A DNA stretch of 49,807 nucleotides from Paenibacillus caui (GCF_019904135.1 NZ_JAIOGQ010000035.1:1-49807), one strand, 5' to 3'. Shown: positions 24,741 through 34,917, numbered from the stretch's first letter. The notes: a model not told the origin generated them from the letters alone. Numbers and translations: made by a program.

Positions 24741-25309
24741 ACGGATCTCTCCTTTAATTTTTGAGCTTGCTGACGTTTGAACTCTTCCAGATCAGGGAGA
24801 CGCGAGTCCCTTTCCGAAAGGACGGGTTTGAGAATCGGCCAGGTGATACGAAGGCTTTCATCATTCCAGATCACTCCGCCTTCATGCTGCGGAGAGTAGC
24901 AGCGATCCACCTTATATATCACTTCGCAGTCATCCTCCAGTGTGCAGAAACCATGGGCAAAGCCTTTTCCAATATAAACCATCTTGTTGTTGTCTTCCGT
25001 GAGCAGGATGGAATCCCAGCGGCCATAGGTCTGGGAGCCTGGTCTCAGGTCAACAAACACATCATATATCGCGCCCTTGCATACCCGAATCAGCTTCGTC
25101 TCCGCATAAGGCTCGTGCTGCAGATGCAATCCCCGAATCGTGCCCTTTTTTCGTGAAAAGGACCGGTTTTCCTGAACCCAGTCCCAGCTTAGTCCATAGT
25201 CCTTGTAAGTCTGTTGATCATAGATGCGAGTAAAGTGGCCGCGATGGTCGTTATTGGGGAGGAGGCTTACTTCGTAAACCCCCTGCAGTCTGCATGGCTT
25301 GATCATCAT
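24737..25309 (-). CDS. RmlC-like sugar-nucleotide 3,5-epimerase
   Basis: This 190-residue cupin has the dTDP-4-dehydrorhamnose 3,5-epimerase pattern: HRGHFTRIYDQQ, RGLHLQ with the catalytic His, YIGKGFAHGFCTLEDDCEVIYKVD and GGVIWND. Since it lies between rfbG and a GT2, the substrate is more likely a CDP-4-keto-6-deoxyglucose, as for AscE of the ascarylose pathway, than a dTDP-sugar. The start ATGATG overlaps the rfbG stop. Whether it epimerises at C3, C5 or both cannot be read. Confidence 0.82.
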   Translation of the reverse strand: MMIKPCRLQGVYEVSLLPNNDHRGHFTRIYDQQTYKDYGLSWDWVQENRSFSRKKGTIRGLHLQHEPYAETKLIRVCKGAIYDVFVDLRPGSQTYGRWDSILLTEDNNKMVYIGKGFAHGFCTLEDDCEVIYKVDRCYSPQHEGGVIWNDESLRITWPILKPVLSERDSRLPDLEEFKRQQAQKLKERSV

Positions 25310-26421
25310 TCAGCCTGCCCTCCCTTCATAAAATCGCTGATTTGTTCCAGACTGAATTGTCTCATCTCCCGATTCTGCTGATAGGCTTTGGTCCATTCGA
25401 CGGTCCGGGTAAGTGCGGTGTCCACGTTCCAGCGCGGCGCCCATCCCAGATATTGTCTGGCAAGAGAGGAGTCCAACCGAAGCTGATGGGCTTCGCGAGG
25501 GTGGAGCGCGTCCTCTTCTGTCCGGTAAGCCGCCCCATCCCCCCACTCGGCGCAAAGTCTGCTCACCAGTTGTTCCACCGAAATCGAATCCGCATAATCC
25601 GGTCCGAAATTCCAGCCTTGGGCAACAGAGCCGCCGGAGTCCGTCAATTTTTGAGCTAGCAGCAAGTACCCGTGCAAGGGCTCGAGCACGTGCTGCCACG
25701 GCCGGACAGCTTTCGGATACCGGATTCGAACGGGTTCCTTGCCCAGAATGGCCCGGAAGCTGTCGGGGACCAGCCGGTCCTTGCTCCAATCTCCGCCCCC
25801 AATAACATTGCCGGCTCTGGCCGTAGCAACGGGCACCTTCGGCGCAGCCGAATCCACCGGATTAAAGAAGGCTCTGCGATAGCTGTCCGTAATGATCTCC
25901 GAGCAGGCTTTGCTGCCTGAATAAGGATCGCCGCCTCCCAGCCGGTCTGTTTCCCGGTAGCCCCAGGTCCATTCCTGGTTGTCATAGCACTTATCCGAGG
26001 TTACATTGATGACGGCCCGGATGGGACAACCGTTTTGAACGGCTTTCCTTACCGCCTCCAATAAATAAACGGTCCCCATCATGTTAATTTCAAAGGTAGC
26101 TGCCGGATTGTCATAGGATTCCCTAACCAGAGGCTGGGCCGCCATATGGATCACAATATCGGGAGACGTCTGCAAAAGCGCAGCCGATAAGGAATCCAAA
26201 TCTCGAACATCATGAATATACGAGTGAATGATTTCATCCATATGGCAAATCTCGTATAAGCTGGGCCGGGTGTGAGGCTGCAGGGCATACCCCGTAACCG
26301 AGGCGCCAAGCGAATGCAGCCACAGGCTCAGCCAGGTTCCCTTAAATCCCGTATGCCCTGTTATAAAAACCTTCTTGCCGCTCCAAAAATCCGGATCTAT
26401 TTCCAGTTTGGCGGGCATCAT
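25306..26421 (-). CDS. rfbG: CDP-glucose 4,6-dehydratase
   Basis: This protein of about 371 residues is an extended short-chain dehydrogenase that converts CDP-glucose to CDP-4-keto-6-deoxyglucose. Typical RfbG marks are KKVFITGHTGFKGTWLSLWL, NVTSDKCYDNQEWTWGYRE, the catalytic GGGDPYSGSKAC (Y-x3-K) and RAGNVIGGGDWSKDRLVPD. The ATG at 26421 is taken as start, with AAAGGGGG 12 bases upstream; a GTG at 26451 is possible. It is the first gene of the minus-strand operon and the partner of rfbF at 19577. Confidence 0.92.
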   Translation of the reverse strand: MMPAKLEIDPDFWSGKKVFITGHTGFKGTWLSLWLHSLGASVTGYALQPHTRPSLYEICHMDEIIHSYIHDVRDLDSLSAALLQTSPDIVIHMAAQPLVRESYDNPAATFEINMMGTVYLLEAVRKAVQNGCPIRAVINVTSDKCYDNQEWTWGYRETDRLGGGDPYSGSKACSEIITDSYRRAFFNPVDSAAPKVPVATARAGNVIGGGDWSKDRLVPDSFRAILGKEPVRIRYPKAVRPWQHVLEPLHGYLLLAQKLTDSGGSVAQGWNFGPDYADSISVEQLVSRLCAEWGDGAAYRTEEDALHPREAHQLRLDSSLARQYLGWAPRWNVDTALTRTVEWTKAYQQNREMRQFSLEQISDFMKGGQAE

Positions 26422-26590
26422 TTCATCATCCAACCCCCTTTCACTAGCCACATCTTCCTTTTAATAAATAAGATAGCTATTTGCTCAGGGCATCATATGG
26501 CTATTGGAGTAGCCTTGAAACCGGCATTAATCTATAGAACTACTAAATTCAAAAAATATGTATTCATCTAGGTCACACCTTTGGTTTTTG

Positions 26591-26599
26591 CATAGTATA
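26591..26599 (+). promoter_or_regulatory. Possible SigK-type -10 box
   Basis: CATAGTATA fits the SigK -10 consensus CATAnnnTA. ACAC lies about 12-14 bp upstream, and the ribosome binding site follows 9 bases downstream. It is the best-placed of the SigK-like motifs in the window, but still based on a short consensus. Confidence 0.4.
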
Positions 26600-26623
26600 G
26601 GAGCGAGAAGGGAGGAGATAACG

Positions 26624-27115
26624 ATGAGCGATTTAGAAGTCAGACTGGAACAACTCATGACCACGCTTCAGAGCTCGATATTGAATGAAAACCATGTTGC
26701 CGGCAAATTGTTCAGAAAGTTCGGAGAGGTTCAAGCGACCATGGATTCCTTTAATGACAGCCGCGCTGATCAGAGTGAACTGGGCCAGTTTCAAACGCAA
26801 ATAGCAGCTTTGAATTTGGATGAAGAACAAAGATCCGAGCTCCAGGCAGCCCTTAAAGCCGCTGCCAACGGCGGGACCACATCTTCGTCTGCCAGCTCAA
26901 ACACAGACTATCTGAATGAGTTGATGAAGCAGCTGAAACACATTCAATCCCTGATCAGAGATCCCGGAGCGGATCCTGCAGCGGTCGTTTCAACAATCCG
27001 TCCATTTTATGAACAGGCCAGTACAGTAGCCCGAAACGTTTTGGGTTCATTCAATTTGAGCGGAAGCACGCTTCTCAGCTCCTTGCAAGCACTAGCTAGA
27101 AATCAGGTGCGCTAG
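26624..27115 (+). CDS. Helical protein of unknown function (163 aa)
   Basis: This 163-residue protein is predicted mostly helical, without signal or membrane segment. The first half (VRLEQLMTTLQSSILNENHVAGKLFRKFGEVQ) is followed by a Ser/Thr/Gly-rich spacer (NGGTTSSSASSNTD, about 85-98) and a second helical part rich in Ser, Leu and Gln. ATG 26624 has AAGGGAGGAG. It is divergent from rfbG and precedes the collagen-like gene, and has a SigK-like box upstream. No family was recognised; a spore structural protein is a guess from context. Confidence 0.65.
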   Translation: MSDLEVRLEQLMTTLQSSILNENHVAGKLFRKFGEVQATMDSFNDSRADQSELGQFQTQIAALNLDEEQRSELQAALKAAANGGTTSSSASSNTDYLNELMKQLKHIQSLIRDPGADPAAVVSTIRPFYEQASTVARNVLGSFNLSGSTLLSSLQALARNQVR

Positions 27116-27133
27116 AGCTCGTCTCCGAAAGGA

Positions 27134-27185
27134 AAGGGGCTTTCCCGAAAAGGTATATGAATTTCGCCTTTAGGGAGAGCCCCTT
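27134..27185 (+). terminator. Terminator of the helical protein gene
   Basis: A 13-bp stem (27134-27146 and 27173-27185, AAGGGGCTTTCCC against GGGAGAGCCCCTT with one G-T pair) and a loop of 26 bases are followed by CATTC without a real T-run. It lies 19 bases after the stop. Confidence 0.5.
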
Positions 27186-27352
27186 CATTCAGCAAAAATA
27201 GCTTCATCGGCCCAGAAAATAGCCTAATGGATCTCGGGTATTTCATAAATTCCGCGTATGCCAGGTTTTTGCATCCGGAACGTTCTTATATATGAGAGTG
27301 AATACGTTCTGAAGAAGGGTTTTATTTATTACTAAATTGGAGGTATGACTAC

Positions 27353-28054
27353 ATGGCTCCCCAATTAAACTTGGAGGATATGGTGAAAATCATTCAAAAA
27401 GCTGTGCGGCCGGAAACGATCACAAGGCTGGTTGACTTCGGCACTTCTGAATTGAAAAAGATAACGGATATTCTAAGCAGCGAGCGTTCCGAGACAGGCC
27501 AGACAGGAAAGACAGGGCAGACAGGGCAGACAGGGCAGACAGGGCAGACAGGGCAGACAGGGCAGACAGGGCAGGCCAATAAAACCCACCCATCGATGTC
27601 TTCTTTAAGAGATATTATTAGCTCCTTTCTAGGAGATAGCTCCTCGTCTCCTTTTACGCCAATTCTACGCAGGAATATCGGCAAGAATGTGCTGATAACG
27701 ACAAGGTTGGGAACGGTTGACGGTGTTATTTCGGAGGTAGGTAACCGGTATGCGGTGCTGACTGAAGGCAAGGGCTCCACAGTTATTGTCAATTTTAGCA
27801 ATACGCTGGCCGTACAAGAGGATGAACCGGAGGAAGGATCGAAAGAGGAAACTTTTACCGAAGCCGGAAAAGTAGGTGCTTTAAAAGGCAAGAATGTAGA
27901 GATTGCAACGACGGTCAATACGTTTACAGGTGTTCTCCTGTCATCTAACGAACCCTTTATTACGGTACGTACAAGCGATCCGGACGGCAACGGGGATACT
28001 AGAGTTGTGTCCATTCTGACAACTTACGTCGTTTACGTGCGGACGAACGGCTAA
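27353..28054 (+). CDS. Collagen-like spore-surface candidate with tandem beta domains
   Basis: This 233-residue protein has four parts. Residues 1-45 are helical. A collagen-like block of nine G-X-Y triplets follows (GQT GKT, GQT six times, GQA, about residues 49-75). Then two similar small beta domains follow: IGKNVLITTRLGTVDGVISEVG and LKGKNVEIATTVNTFTGVLLSS. These beta units resemble the small Sm-like barrels (DUF2642 type) of Bacillus coat proteins. Short collagen-like blocks joined to a trimer-forming domain are typical of exosporium filaments. There is no signal peptide, as expected for a coat protein made in the mother cell. It has an AATTGGAGG ribosome binding site. Confidence 0.72.
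   Translation: MAPQLNLEDMVKIIQKAVRPETITRLVDFGTSELKKITDILSSERSETGQTGKTGQTGQTGQTGQTGQTGQTGQANKTHPSMSSLRDIISSFLGDSSSSPFTPILRRNIGKNVLITTRLGTVDGVISEVGNRYAVLTEGKGSTVIVNFSNTLAVQEDEPEEGSKEETFTEAGKVGALKGKNVEIATTVNTFTGVLLSSNEPFITVRTSDPDGNGDTRVVSILTTYVVYVRTNG
27495..27575 (+). repeat. 9-bp tandem repeat coding for Gly-Gln-Thr
   Basis: The unit ACAGGGCAG is repeated about seven times with perfect copies in the centre and diverged copies at both ends. Each copy codes for one collagen-like triplet. Since the unit is a multiple of three, slippage would lengthen or shorten the stalk without changing the frame. Confidence 0.85.
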
Positions 28055-28105
28055 TTAGAAAAAGATTCATTCCCGGAGATGGGTACGCTGTTTTATAAAA
28101 CGGTT

Positions 28106-28140
28106 AAAGAGAGGCTGCCCTGAGCAAGCTTCTCTTTTTT
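28106..28140 (+). terminator. Rho-independent terminator
   Basis: AAGAGAGGCT pairs with AGCTTCTCTT (one G-T pair) around a 10-base loop, followed by a run of T. It ends the collagen-like gene. Confidence 0.7.
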
Positions 28141-28551
28141 CTGCAGGTGGAAAGAAGGGAAAAGAGAAAAGCCCCTCCATTATGAGAGCCCTGCAAAACA
28201 CAATGGATTTCCGGCTGGTGGCATGAAAACGCAAGTGCTTTCGGCTAAAAAGTGCCGTAAAATAAACAAATGCAGTCCGTTCTCCCTTAAGAGGCGGGTT
28301 GCATTTGTCCTTTCAGCTTTACCACTCACTTTACATATACAACGAAAGCGGAAAGTACGGCACATGATTCACCCTCACAACAGTGGAAGACAAACTAAGA
28401 GCCGTAGAACGCGGAATTGAAACGATGGATGGTCAGGTTTTCATGGGGATAATCGTATTATGATAGGGGCTTGCTGTATTTGGGCGTTACGAATCAAGGA
28501 GAACAAGAGCCTATCCCGTGATAGTCTCTTGTTCTGTGACAGTACTCATAC
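28141..28551. other. Intergenic stretch with two inverted repeats, no clear gene
   Basis: No gene with a proper start signal was seen in this 411-base stretch. It holds an inverted repeat at 28266-28274/28300-28308 (ACAAATGCA, loop about 25). It also holds a long imperfect stem at 28501-28534 (GAACAAGAGCCTATC against GATAGTCTCTTGTTC) just past the stop of the minus-strand YjcZ gene, which may act as its terminator though no T-run follows. Short open stretches near 28385-28460 look like decayed coding sequence but were not identifiable. Confidence 0.4.
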
Positions 28552-28644
28552 TTAGAATGTTTTCAGAACAATCACCAAAAGAATGTAAAGTACCAATATT
28601 ACTGTGGTAGAAGTAAAGCCTTTAAATCCTACACATTCACTCAT
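28552..28644 (-). CDS. YjcZ family sporulation mini-protein (second copy)
   Basis: This 30-residue peptide, MSECVGFKGF followed by the hydrophobic segment TSTTVILVLYILLVIV, has the YjcZ family layout (G-x-GF then one membrane segment). The ATG at 28644 has AAGGAGGG six bases upstream; the longer open frame extending to 28821 has no such signal. It is shorter than the copy at 296 and lacks the acidic N-terminus. Confidence 0.8.
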   Translation of the reverse strand: MSECVGFKGFTSTTVILVLYILLVIVLKTF

Positions 28645-28981
28645 CTTTATCCCTCCTTGTAGCCTTTTCATCACCATAATATGCTGTATACATTTCACTG
28701 CGTGTATTATAGCCCAAATCGTGTACACCAATAATAGACGTTTAGATCGGAATTGGTGAAGCGCTATTATCGTGCCCATCCAGCAGAAAGAGTTTGGCAA
28801 AGCCGTACCGTCTTCGAACATTTACGCCCAAAAGAATAGGAGAGTATGGATCCGTCTAATATTCCAATGCTAGCAAAGTTAATGAGAGTACCTATATCAC
28901 CTGAGTTATTTTGGACATAAACTATTTCATCTAACGGGGGAGTTGCTCGTCACAACAAAAATAGTGAGGTGCGACTTTTAG
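28645..28981. other. Intergenic stretch before manC
   Basis: This 337-base stretch holds the promoter of the minus-strand YjcZ gene (CATATTAT on that strand near 28680 recalls a SigE -10) and presumably that of manC. Two overlapping short open frames at 28750-28860 lack start signals and look like remnants. An ORF of 24 codons starting ATGGATCC near 28844 has only GGAGAGT before it and was not called. Confidence 0.35.
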
Positions 28982-31254
<2,273 letters not shown>

Positions 31255-31281
31255 CGGGTATGCCTCGTTCATTATGTTCGA

Positions 31282-31315
31282 GTAAATACCGCCGTGTTCG
31301 ATTGGCGGTATTTAC
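31282..31315 (+). terminator. Perfect inverted repeat, possible terminator or attenuator
   Basis: GTAAATACCGCC at 31282-31293 and its exact complement at 31304-31315 flank a 10-base loop, 28 bases after the fcl-like stop. No T-run follows, so it may be a 3' mRNA-stabilising hairpin rather than a full terminator. Confidence 0.5.
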
Positions 31316-31408
31316 CCGACTTTCGATCAACGAAAGATGAGCCGTCATCGATCGCGAAGCATCAAGCGAAGAGCAGTGCGAGAAGGGAATTGGAGGAGGA
31401 ATGTGAAC

Positions 31409-32314
31409 ATGTCGCCAACTATGGATGCGCTTGTCACCTTTATCAGCAGCCGCTATCCCGAACTGCAGGGGGAATCTTTTCGAATCGTGACAGAGGGGAT
31501 GCAGAATACCGTTATCATCGTGGGGGAGCGTCTCGTCTTTCGCTTTCCGTTGTCGTCTGACAGCGTATCTTTGGAGACGGAGAAGAGGTTTCTTCCGAAG
31601 CTGGCGGAACGAGTCACGCTGCCTATTCCCAAAATTTTATTTGAATCTGATTCGCAGGACGATCTGCAGTACATCGGTTATCCGATCATCCAAGGCGAAC
31701 CGCTTATGGACGTCCATTTCCTTTCGCTGTCCGAAACCGTTAAGGATCGAATCGCGAAGGAAATCGCGGATTTCCTTACCTCTCTGCATACGTTCCAAGA
31801 TGATCCCGTAACGAGGAACGATCCGGATGAAAGCCGAGTGACGTGGAAAGGCGGGTGGGAATTCTTCTTCGCCGAGATCGAACGTTTCGTCGAGCCCAAG
31901 CTTGGGAAGAACGAACGGTTATGGGTCCAACGAATGCGCCGTGAGTATTTGCAAACGGACGGAAGCTTCGAGTTTACTCCCTGTTTGATTCATGGAGATT
32001 TCAAGCGGGAGCATATCTTTTACGACCCGGATGCCGAAAGGCTCAGCGGCATTATCGACTTCGGCCAACTCAAGGTCGGGGACCCTGCCTATGATTTTCA
32101 CTATTTGCATTTAAATTATGGAGAGCGCTTCATGAACTCCGTATATTTGTATTACCTGGGGCCGAAAGACGACAATTTTCACAGCCGAATCGAAATCTAT
32201 ACGTATTTCCTCTGGCTCAGCGAACTCCTGTATGCCGCCCGAATGAACGATGTACCGGTTTGGAATCGGGGGGCGGCTTGGTTGTCGTCGATAGCGAGCC
32301 GGACCTATTCCTGA
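31409..32314 (+). CDS. Aminoglycoside phosphotransferase-fold kinase
   Basis: This 301-residue protein has the APH kinase fold. Marks are the hinge-like YIGYPIIQGEPL, the catalytic loop CLIHGDFKREHIFYD (HGD present, the usual Asn replaced by His) and the metal-binding GIIDFGQLKVGDPAYDF. ATG 31409 follows GGAGGAGGA; a GTG at 31403 is possible. APH-fold proteins of sporulation clusters include CotS-type coat proteins; others phosphorylate sugars or amino sugars. Here the gene sits with GDP-sugar genes and is followed by a second kinase-like gene. The substrate is unknown. Confidence 0.8.
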   Translation: MSPTMDALVTFISSRYPELQGESFRIVTEGMQNTVIIVGERLVFRFPLSSDSVSLETEKRFLPKLAERVTLPIPKILFESDSQDDLQYIGYPIIQGEPLMDVHFLSLSETVKDRIAKEIADFLTSLHTFQDDPVTRNDPDESRVTWKGGWEFFFAEIERFVEPKLGKNERLWVQRMRREYLQTDGSFEFTPCLIHGDFKREHIFYDPDAERLSGIIDFGQLKVGDPAYDFHYLHLNYGERFMNSVYLYYLGPKDDNFHSRIEIYTYFLWLSELLYAARMNDVPVWNRGAAWLSSIASRTYS

Positions 32315-32326
32315 GGGGTGACGAAA

Positions 32327-32977
32327 ATGGCAGAAACGTTTGCAAGCATCATCGTAACTGCGCAGCATATCAGCGGAGAAAGACGCCTGGTCGTGCATAA
32401 CCCTACTGATTATCCGTTGATCGGTATGGGGGCGCAAGGTGCGGTGTTCCGAATCAGCGCAGAAGAATGCGTAAAGATATATCAAGATCCAAGAGAAGCT
32501 GTATTTGAAAGAGAGGCGCTTGAGGCGGCCAAGGGAATCGCTTATTTTCCCCGGCTGTTACGCAGCGGACCCAATTACATCGTGATGGAGTATATCGAGG
32601 GTCCAAGCCTCGAGACGGTGCTTTACCAGGGACAGCCCCTTACGGAGCGCATGGCCGGGCAACTGCTTGGGATCCTGCAGGAAATGCGCCGTTTGCGTTT
32701 TACGCGGATCGACACGAGAACCGAGCACATTTTGGTGTCCGAAGGAGAACGGCTGCATGTCATCGATCATATCGGGGCCTTCTTAACGACGAGGCAGGTT
32801 CCTTACTTATTATTGAGAAGCCTTGAATGGGTAGGGGCTCTGCTGCCTTTCCTAGCTTATGTAGCACACCACGATCCGGAGTTATATAACGAATGGTGTC
32901 TGAAGAGGAAGGAAGGGGTTGACGACATCCAGGGGGTGCCGGAAATTCCCCCTGCGGCGTTGCTTCCTACGAAATAA
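32327..32977 (+). CDS. Small protein-kinase-like protein (YrzF type)
   Basis: This 216-residue protein has a minimal kinase fold. It has a glycine loop with the ATP lysine (GMGAQGAVFRISAEECVKIYQ), an alpha-C glutamate (FEREALE), a hinge (YIVMEYIEGPSL), a reduced catalytic loop (RIDTRTEHILV, lacking HRD) and a metal-binding Asp in VIDHIGAF. It resembles the short, partly degenerate YrzF-like kinases of Bacillus. ATG 32327 has GAGGGGTGA upstream, 12 bases after the APH gene, so the two form a pair. It also has His in place of the catalytic-loop Asn, as in its neighbour. Confidence 0.7.
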   Translation: MAETFASIIVTAQHISGERRLVVHNPTDYPLIGMGAQGAVFRISAEECVKIYQDPREAVFEREALEAAKGIAYFPRLLRSGPNYIVMEYIEGPSLETVLYQGQPLTERMAGQLLGILQEMRRLRFTRIDTRTEHILVSEGERLHVIDHIGAFLTTRQVPYLLLRSLEWVGALLPFLAYVAHHDPELYNEWCLKRKEGVDDIQGVPEIPPAALLPTK

Positions 32978-33104
32978 TCCCGGAGGAGTCCGTGGTTATG
33001 CCCCAATTTTGTAGACAGTTAAAAAAGCTATACTGCAAGCTGGCGCCGGTACTTAATCGGAGTCAGCTTGTTCCGTTTTTTCGCACTTGGATTGACAATT
33101 CGTC

Positions 33105-33137
33105 AGAAAAAAAGACCGCTATCCGATGGGATAGCGG
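33105..33137 (-). terminator. Terminator of the small minus-strand gene
   Basis: On the minus strand CCGCTATCC pairs with GGATAGCGG (33129-33137 and 33116-33124) around a 4-base loop and is followed by TCTTTTTTT. It ends the gene at 33192-33521. Confidence 0.75.
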
Positions 33138-33191
33138 CCTGAGTAACTTGCCTATGATTCTTGAAGTAACGGGGGAGTTTGCCGTGCTCGG

Positions 33192-33521
33192 TTATCCGTT
33201 CAACTTTGGCGTGACATCGATCAAGTCAAGGATGTTCTCGAATTTAAATTCGAGCAGCATTTCTTTCTTGATTACATCCCGCAGAGTCCGTTGTACGCTC
33301 TTGTCAAGGTCAAGCAAGTTAGACAAGCTGACTACGCTTGGCGAGAGCTTGATGTCGGTGCTCAATGTCCCCAGGACAAACTGAATCTTTTCCGCCTCTG
33401 CATTTATGATATGTGCAAGCGCCAACTCTTCCAAGGCTACCGACGCTAAAAGGAGGGGGATTGTTTGACCCGGAGTGATGCTAATCGTGGGGGTAATGTT
33501 AGGGATATTAGGTTGAGACAT
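33192..33521 (-). CDS. Small helical protein, two-helix family member 4
   Basis: This 109-residue protein has a Pro/Ile/Thr-rich start (SQPNIPNITPTIS), then helix 1 (SVALEELALAHIINAEAEKI) and helix 2 (DKSVQRTLRDVIKKEMLLEF). It is a clear paralogue of the minus-strand proteins at 39740 and 44537, and more distantly of the trio at 15522-16513. The ATG at 33521 has ACGAGGTGAT; this leader is shared with the gene at 39740 (ACGAGGTAAT). The upstream open extension has no start signal. The LALAHIINAE-type segment is found in other Firmicute proteins of unknown role. Confidence 0.78.
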   Translation of the reverse strand: MSQPNIPNITPTISITPGQTIPLLLASVALEELALAHIINAEAEKIQFVLGTLSTDIKLSPSVVSLSNLLDLDKSVQRTLRDVIKKEMLLEFKFENILDLIDVTPKLNG

Positions 33522-33609
33522 GGTATCACCTCGTTTCTTCTTCGGATGCTCTATAATATTGAGCTTCACCGTTATCCGACACTGCAAATGTCATGGAATC
33601 CAAAAAAAG

Positions 33610-34770
33610 TTAACTGTCTATGTCTATGTCTGTGTCTGTGCCGACAACGACATCTCCGTGTTTCTTCACAAGCTCTTGCAACGCTTCTTTTGAAGCCGAG
33701 AAGGTTGGCGATATTTCGAGTGCACGAGCATACACATCCGCAGCGTCTTGGTAATGCCCCAGTTGTTCCAGACAATAGGCTTTGAAATGAAGCGCCTGAA
33801 AACTGCCTAGTCCTTTCAAGGTTAGATGTTGTAAATTTTCTTCCCCCAGCTCCAAACAACGATCGAAAGTCTCCAGGGCCTCCACGTACATTTCCTTCGC
33901 AATCAAGACAACACCCTTGTAAAAATGTAAATCAACATAGTCCGGATACAGCATGATCGCCCGTTCGATCCCCGGCCAAGCCCCTTCGATGCTGCCGGTA
34001 TTGATGAGAATGGAATATTTAAGCCGGTACAGAAGAGAGGGGGGCGTGAGCGACTCTTTCAAGAATCCGACGATCGCGCGGTTAACGTATGCGAACGATT
34101 CGTTGTATTGATTGGCGCGGTAATATTCGCTGGCGAGATGGTAGTCGATCCACGGGCCATGATCGGATTTCTCCGCCTCTTTCCGCAGCATGCCGAGGTT
34201 TCGTTCGAGTTTATTCTTTTGTTCGTTTTTTTCGTCCAAGTACCCGTAATGATGCACCCGGATCGGCAGGGTCGGAATCTTGGTAATGCCCATTTCGGCC
34301 AGGATTTCGTCGGCATTCAGCATCTCGTGAATACTATAACGAAACCTGAAGCCCTTGCGGTTGCGAAATAACCTCGTATGCGCGATCAGAAACGTTTGGT
34401 TCGGATCCGGACGTTCTCCGAAATAATTAACCAGCTGGATGGAGAGCAGCGGATCGGGCGCGTACAGCGCGTCGCGAAGCAAGTGAACGTCGCGTTCATC
34501 GACGGCTTCATCCGCATCAAGCCATAAGATCCAATCCCCGGTAGCTTGCTTAAGCCCGTAATTTCGTGCGTCCGAGAAGCTCCCGTTCCAAACAAAGCGG
34601 TGTACGACAGCTCCCAACGATTCGCATATTTCAACCGTTCGGTCCGTCGAGCCCGTATCTACTACGATCATTTCATCAACGACGGATTTGACGCTTTGCA
34701 GACAGTCTGCTATGCAATCCTCTTCGTCTTTGACGATCATGCAGAGTGAAAGCTTTTGATTTCTCAACAT
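33610..34770 (-). CDS. GT2 glycosyltransferase with TPR repeats
   Basis: This 386-residue protein has an N-terminal GT2 domain (SLCMIVKDEEDCIADCLQSV, VVDTGSTDRTVEI, FSDARNYGLKQATGDWILWLDADE). From about residue 210 it has helical TPR-like repeats, such as YVDLHFYKGVVLIAKEMYVEALETFDRCLEL and HYQDAADVYARALEISPTF. GT2-TPR enzymes glycosylate proteins or peptides (for example SunS-like). The C-terminus ends in TDTDIDIDS, coded by a hexanucleotide repeat. It lies upstream of the small helical protein gene on the same strand. Peptide or coat-protein glycosylation is a plausible role. Confidence 0.82.
   Translation of the reverse strand: MLRNQKLSLCMIVKDEEDCIADCLQSVKSVVDEMIVVDTGSTDRTVEICESLGAVVHRFVWNGSFSDARNYGLKQATGDWILWLDADEAVDERDVHLLRDALYAPDPLLSIQLVNYFGERPDPNQTFLIAHTRLFRNRKGFRFRYSIHEMLNADEILAEMGITKIPTLPIRVHHYGYLDEKNEQKNKLERNLGMLRKEAEKSDHGPWIDYHLASEYYRANQYNESFAYVNRAIVGFLKESLTPPSLLYRLKYSILINTGSIEGAWPGIERAIMLYPDYVDLHFYKGVVLIAKEMYVEALETFDRCLELGEENLQHLTLKGLGSFQALHFKAYCLEQLGHYQDAADVYARALEISPTFSASKEALQELVKKHGDVVVGTDTDIDIDS
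33617..33641 (-). repeat. Hexanucleotide repeat at the GT2-TPR C-terminus
   Basis: Four 6-bp units of TGTCTA/TGTCTG code for the Asp/Thr/Ile tail TDTDIDID. Slippage would change tail length in frame. Confidence 0.65.
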
Positions 34771-34917
34771 ATATCCCTCCTAATCTTAAAAATCGTGCAG
34801 AATCGATTTATTTTATTCCCTATATGGATAGAAGTGCATATTTGGAACGCAAATAGACATTCGGAAATATAGTACATCTATAAATATCAAAAGAATCCGG
34901 GGGAGGATGCTAGGCGA

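Noticed and set aside
27495..27575. Tandem repeat considered as a CRISPR or binding-site array
   Set aside because: The unit is 9 bp without spacers, lies in frame inside a gene and codes for collagen-like triplets.
28757..28920. Short open stretches before manC that resemble coding sequence
   Set aside because: Two frames are open at once, neither has a ribosome binding site, and no family was recognised; they could be remnants, but cannot be supported.
31409..32314. APH-fold protein as an aminoglycoside resistance gene
   Set aside because: The HGD loop has His for Asn and the context is GDP-sugar synthesis; nothing points to antibiotic modification.
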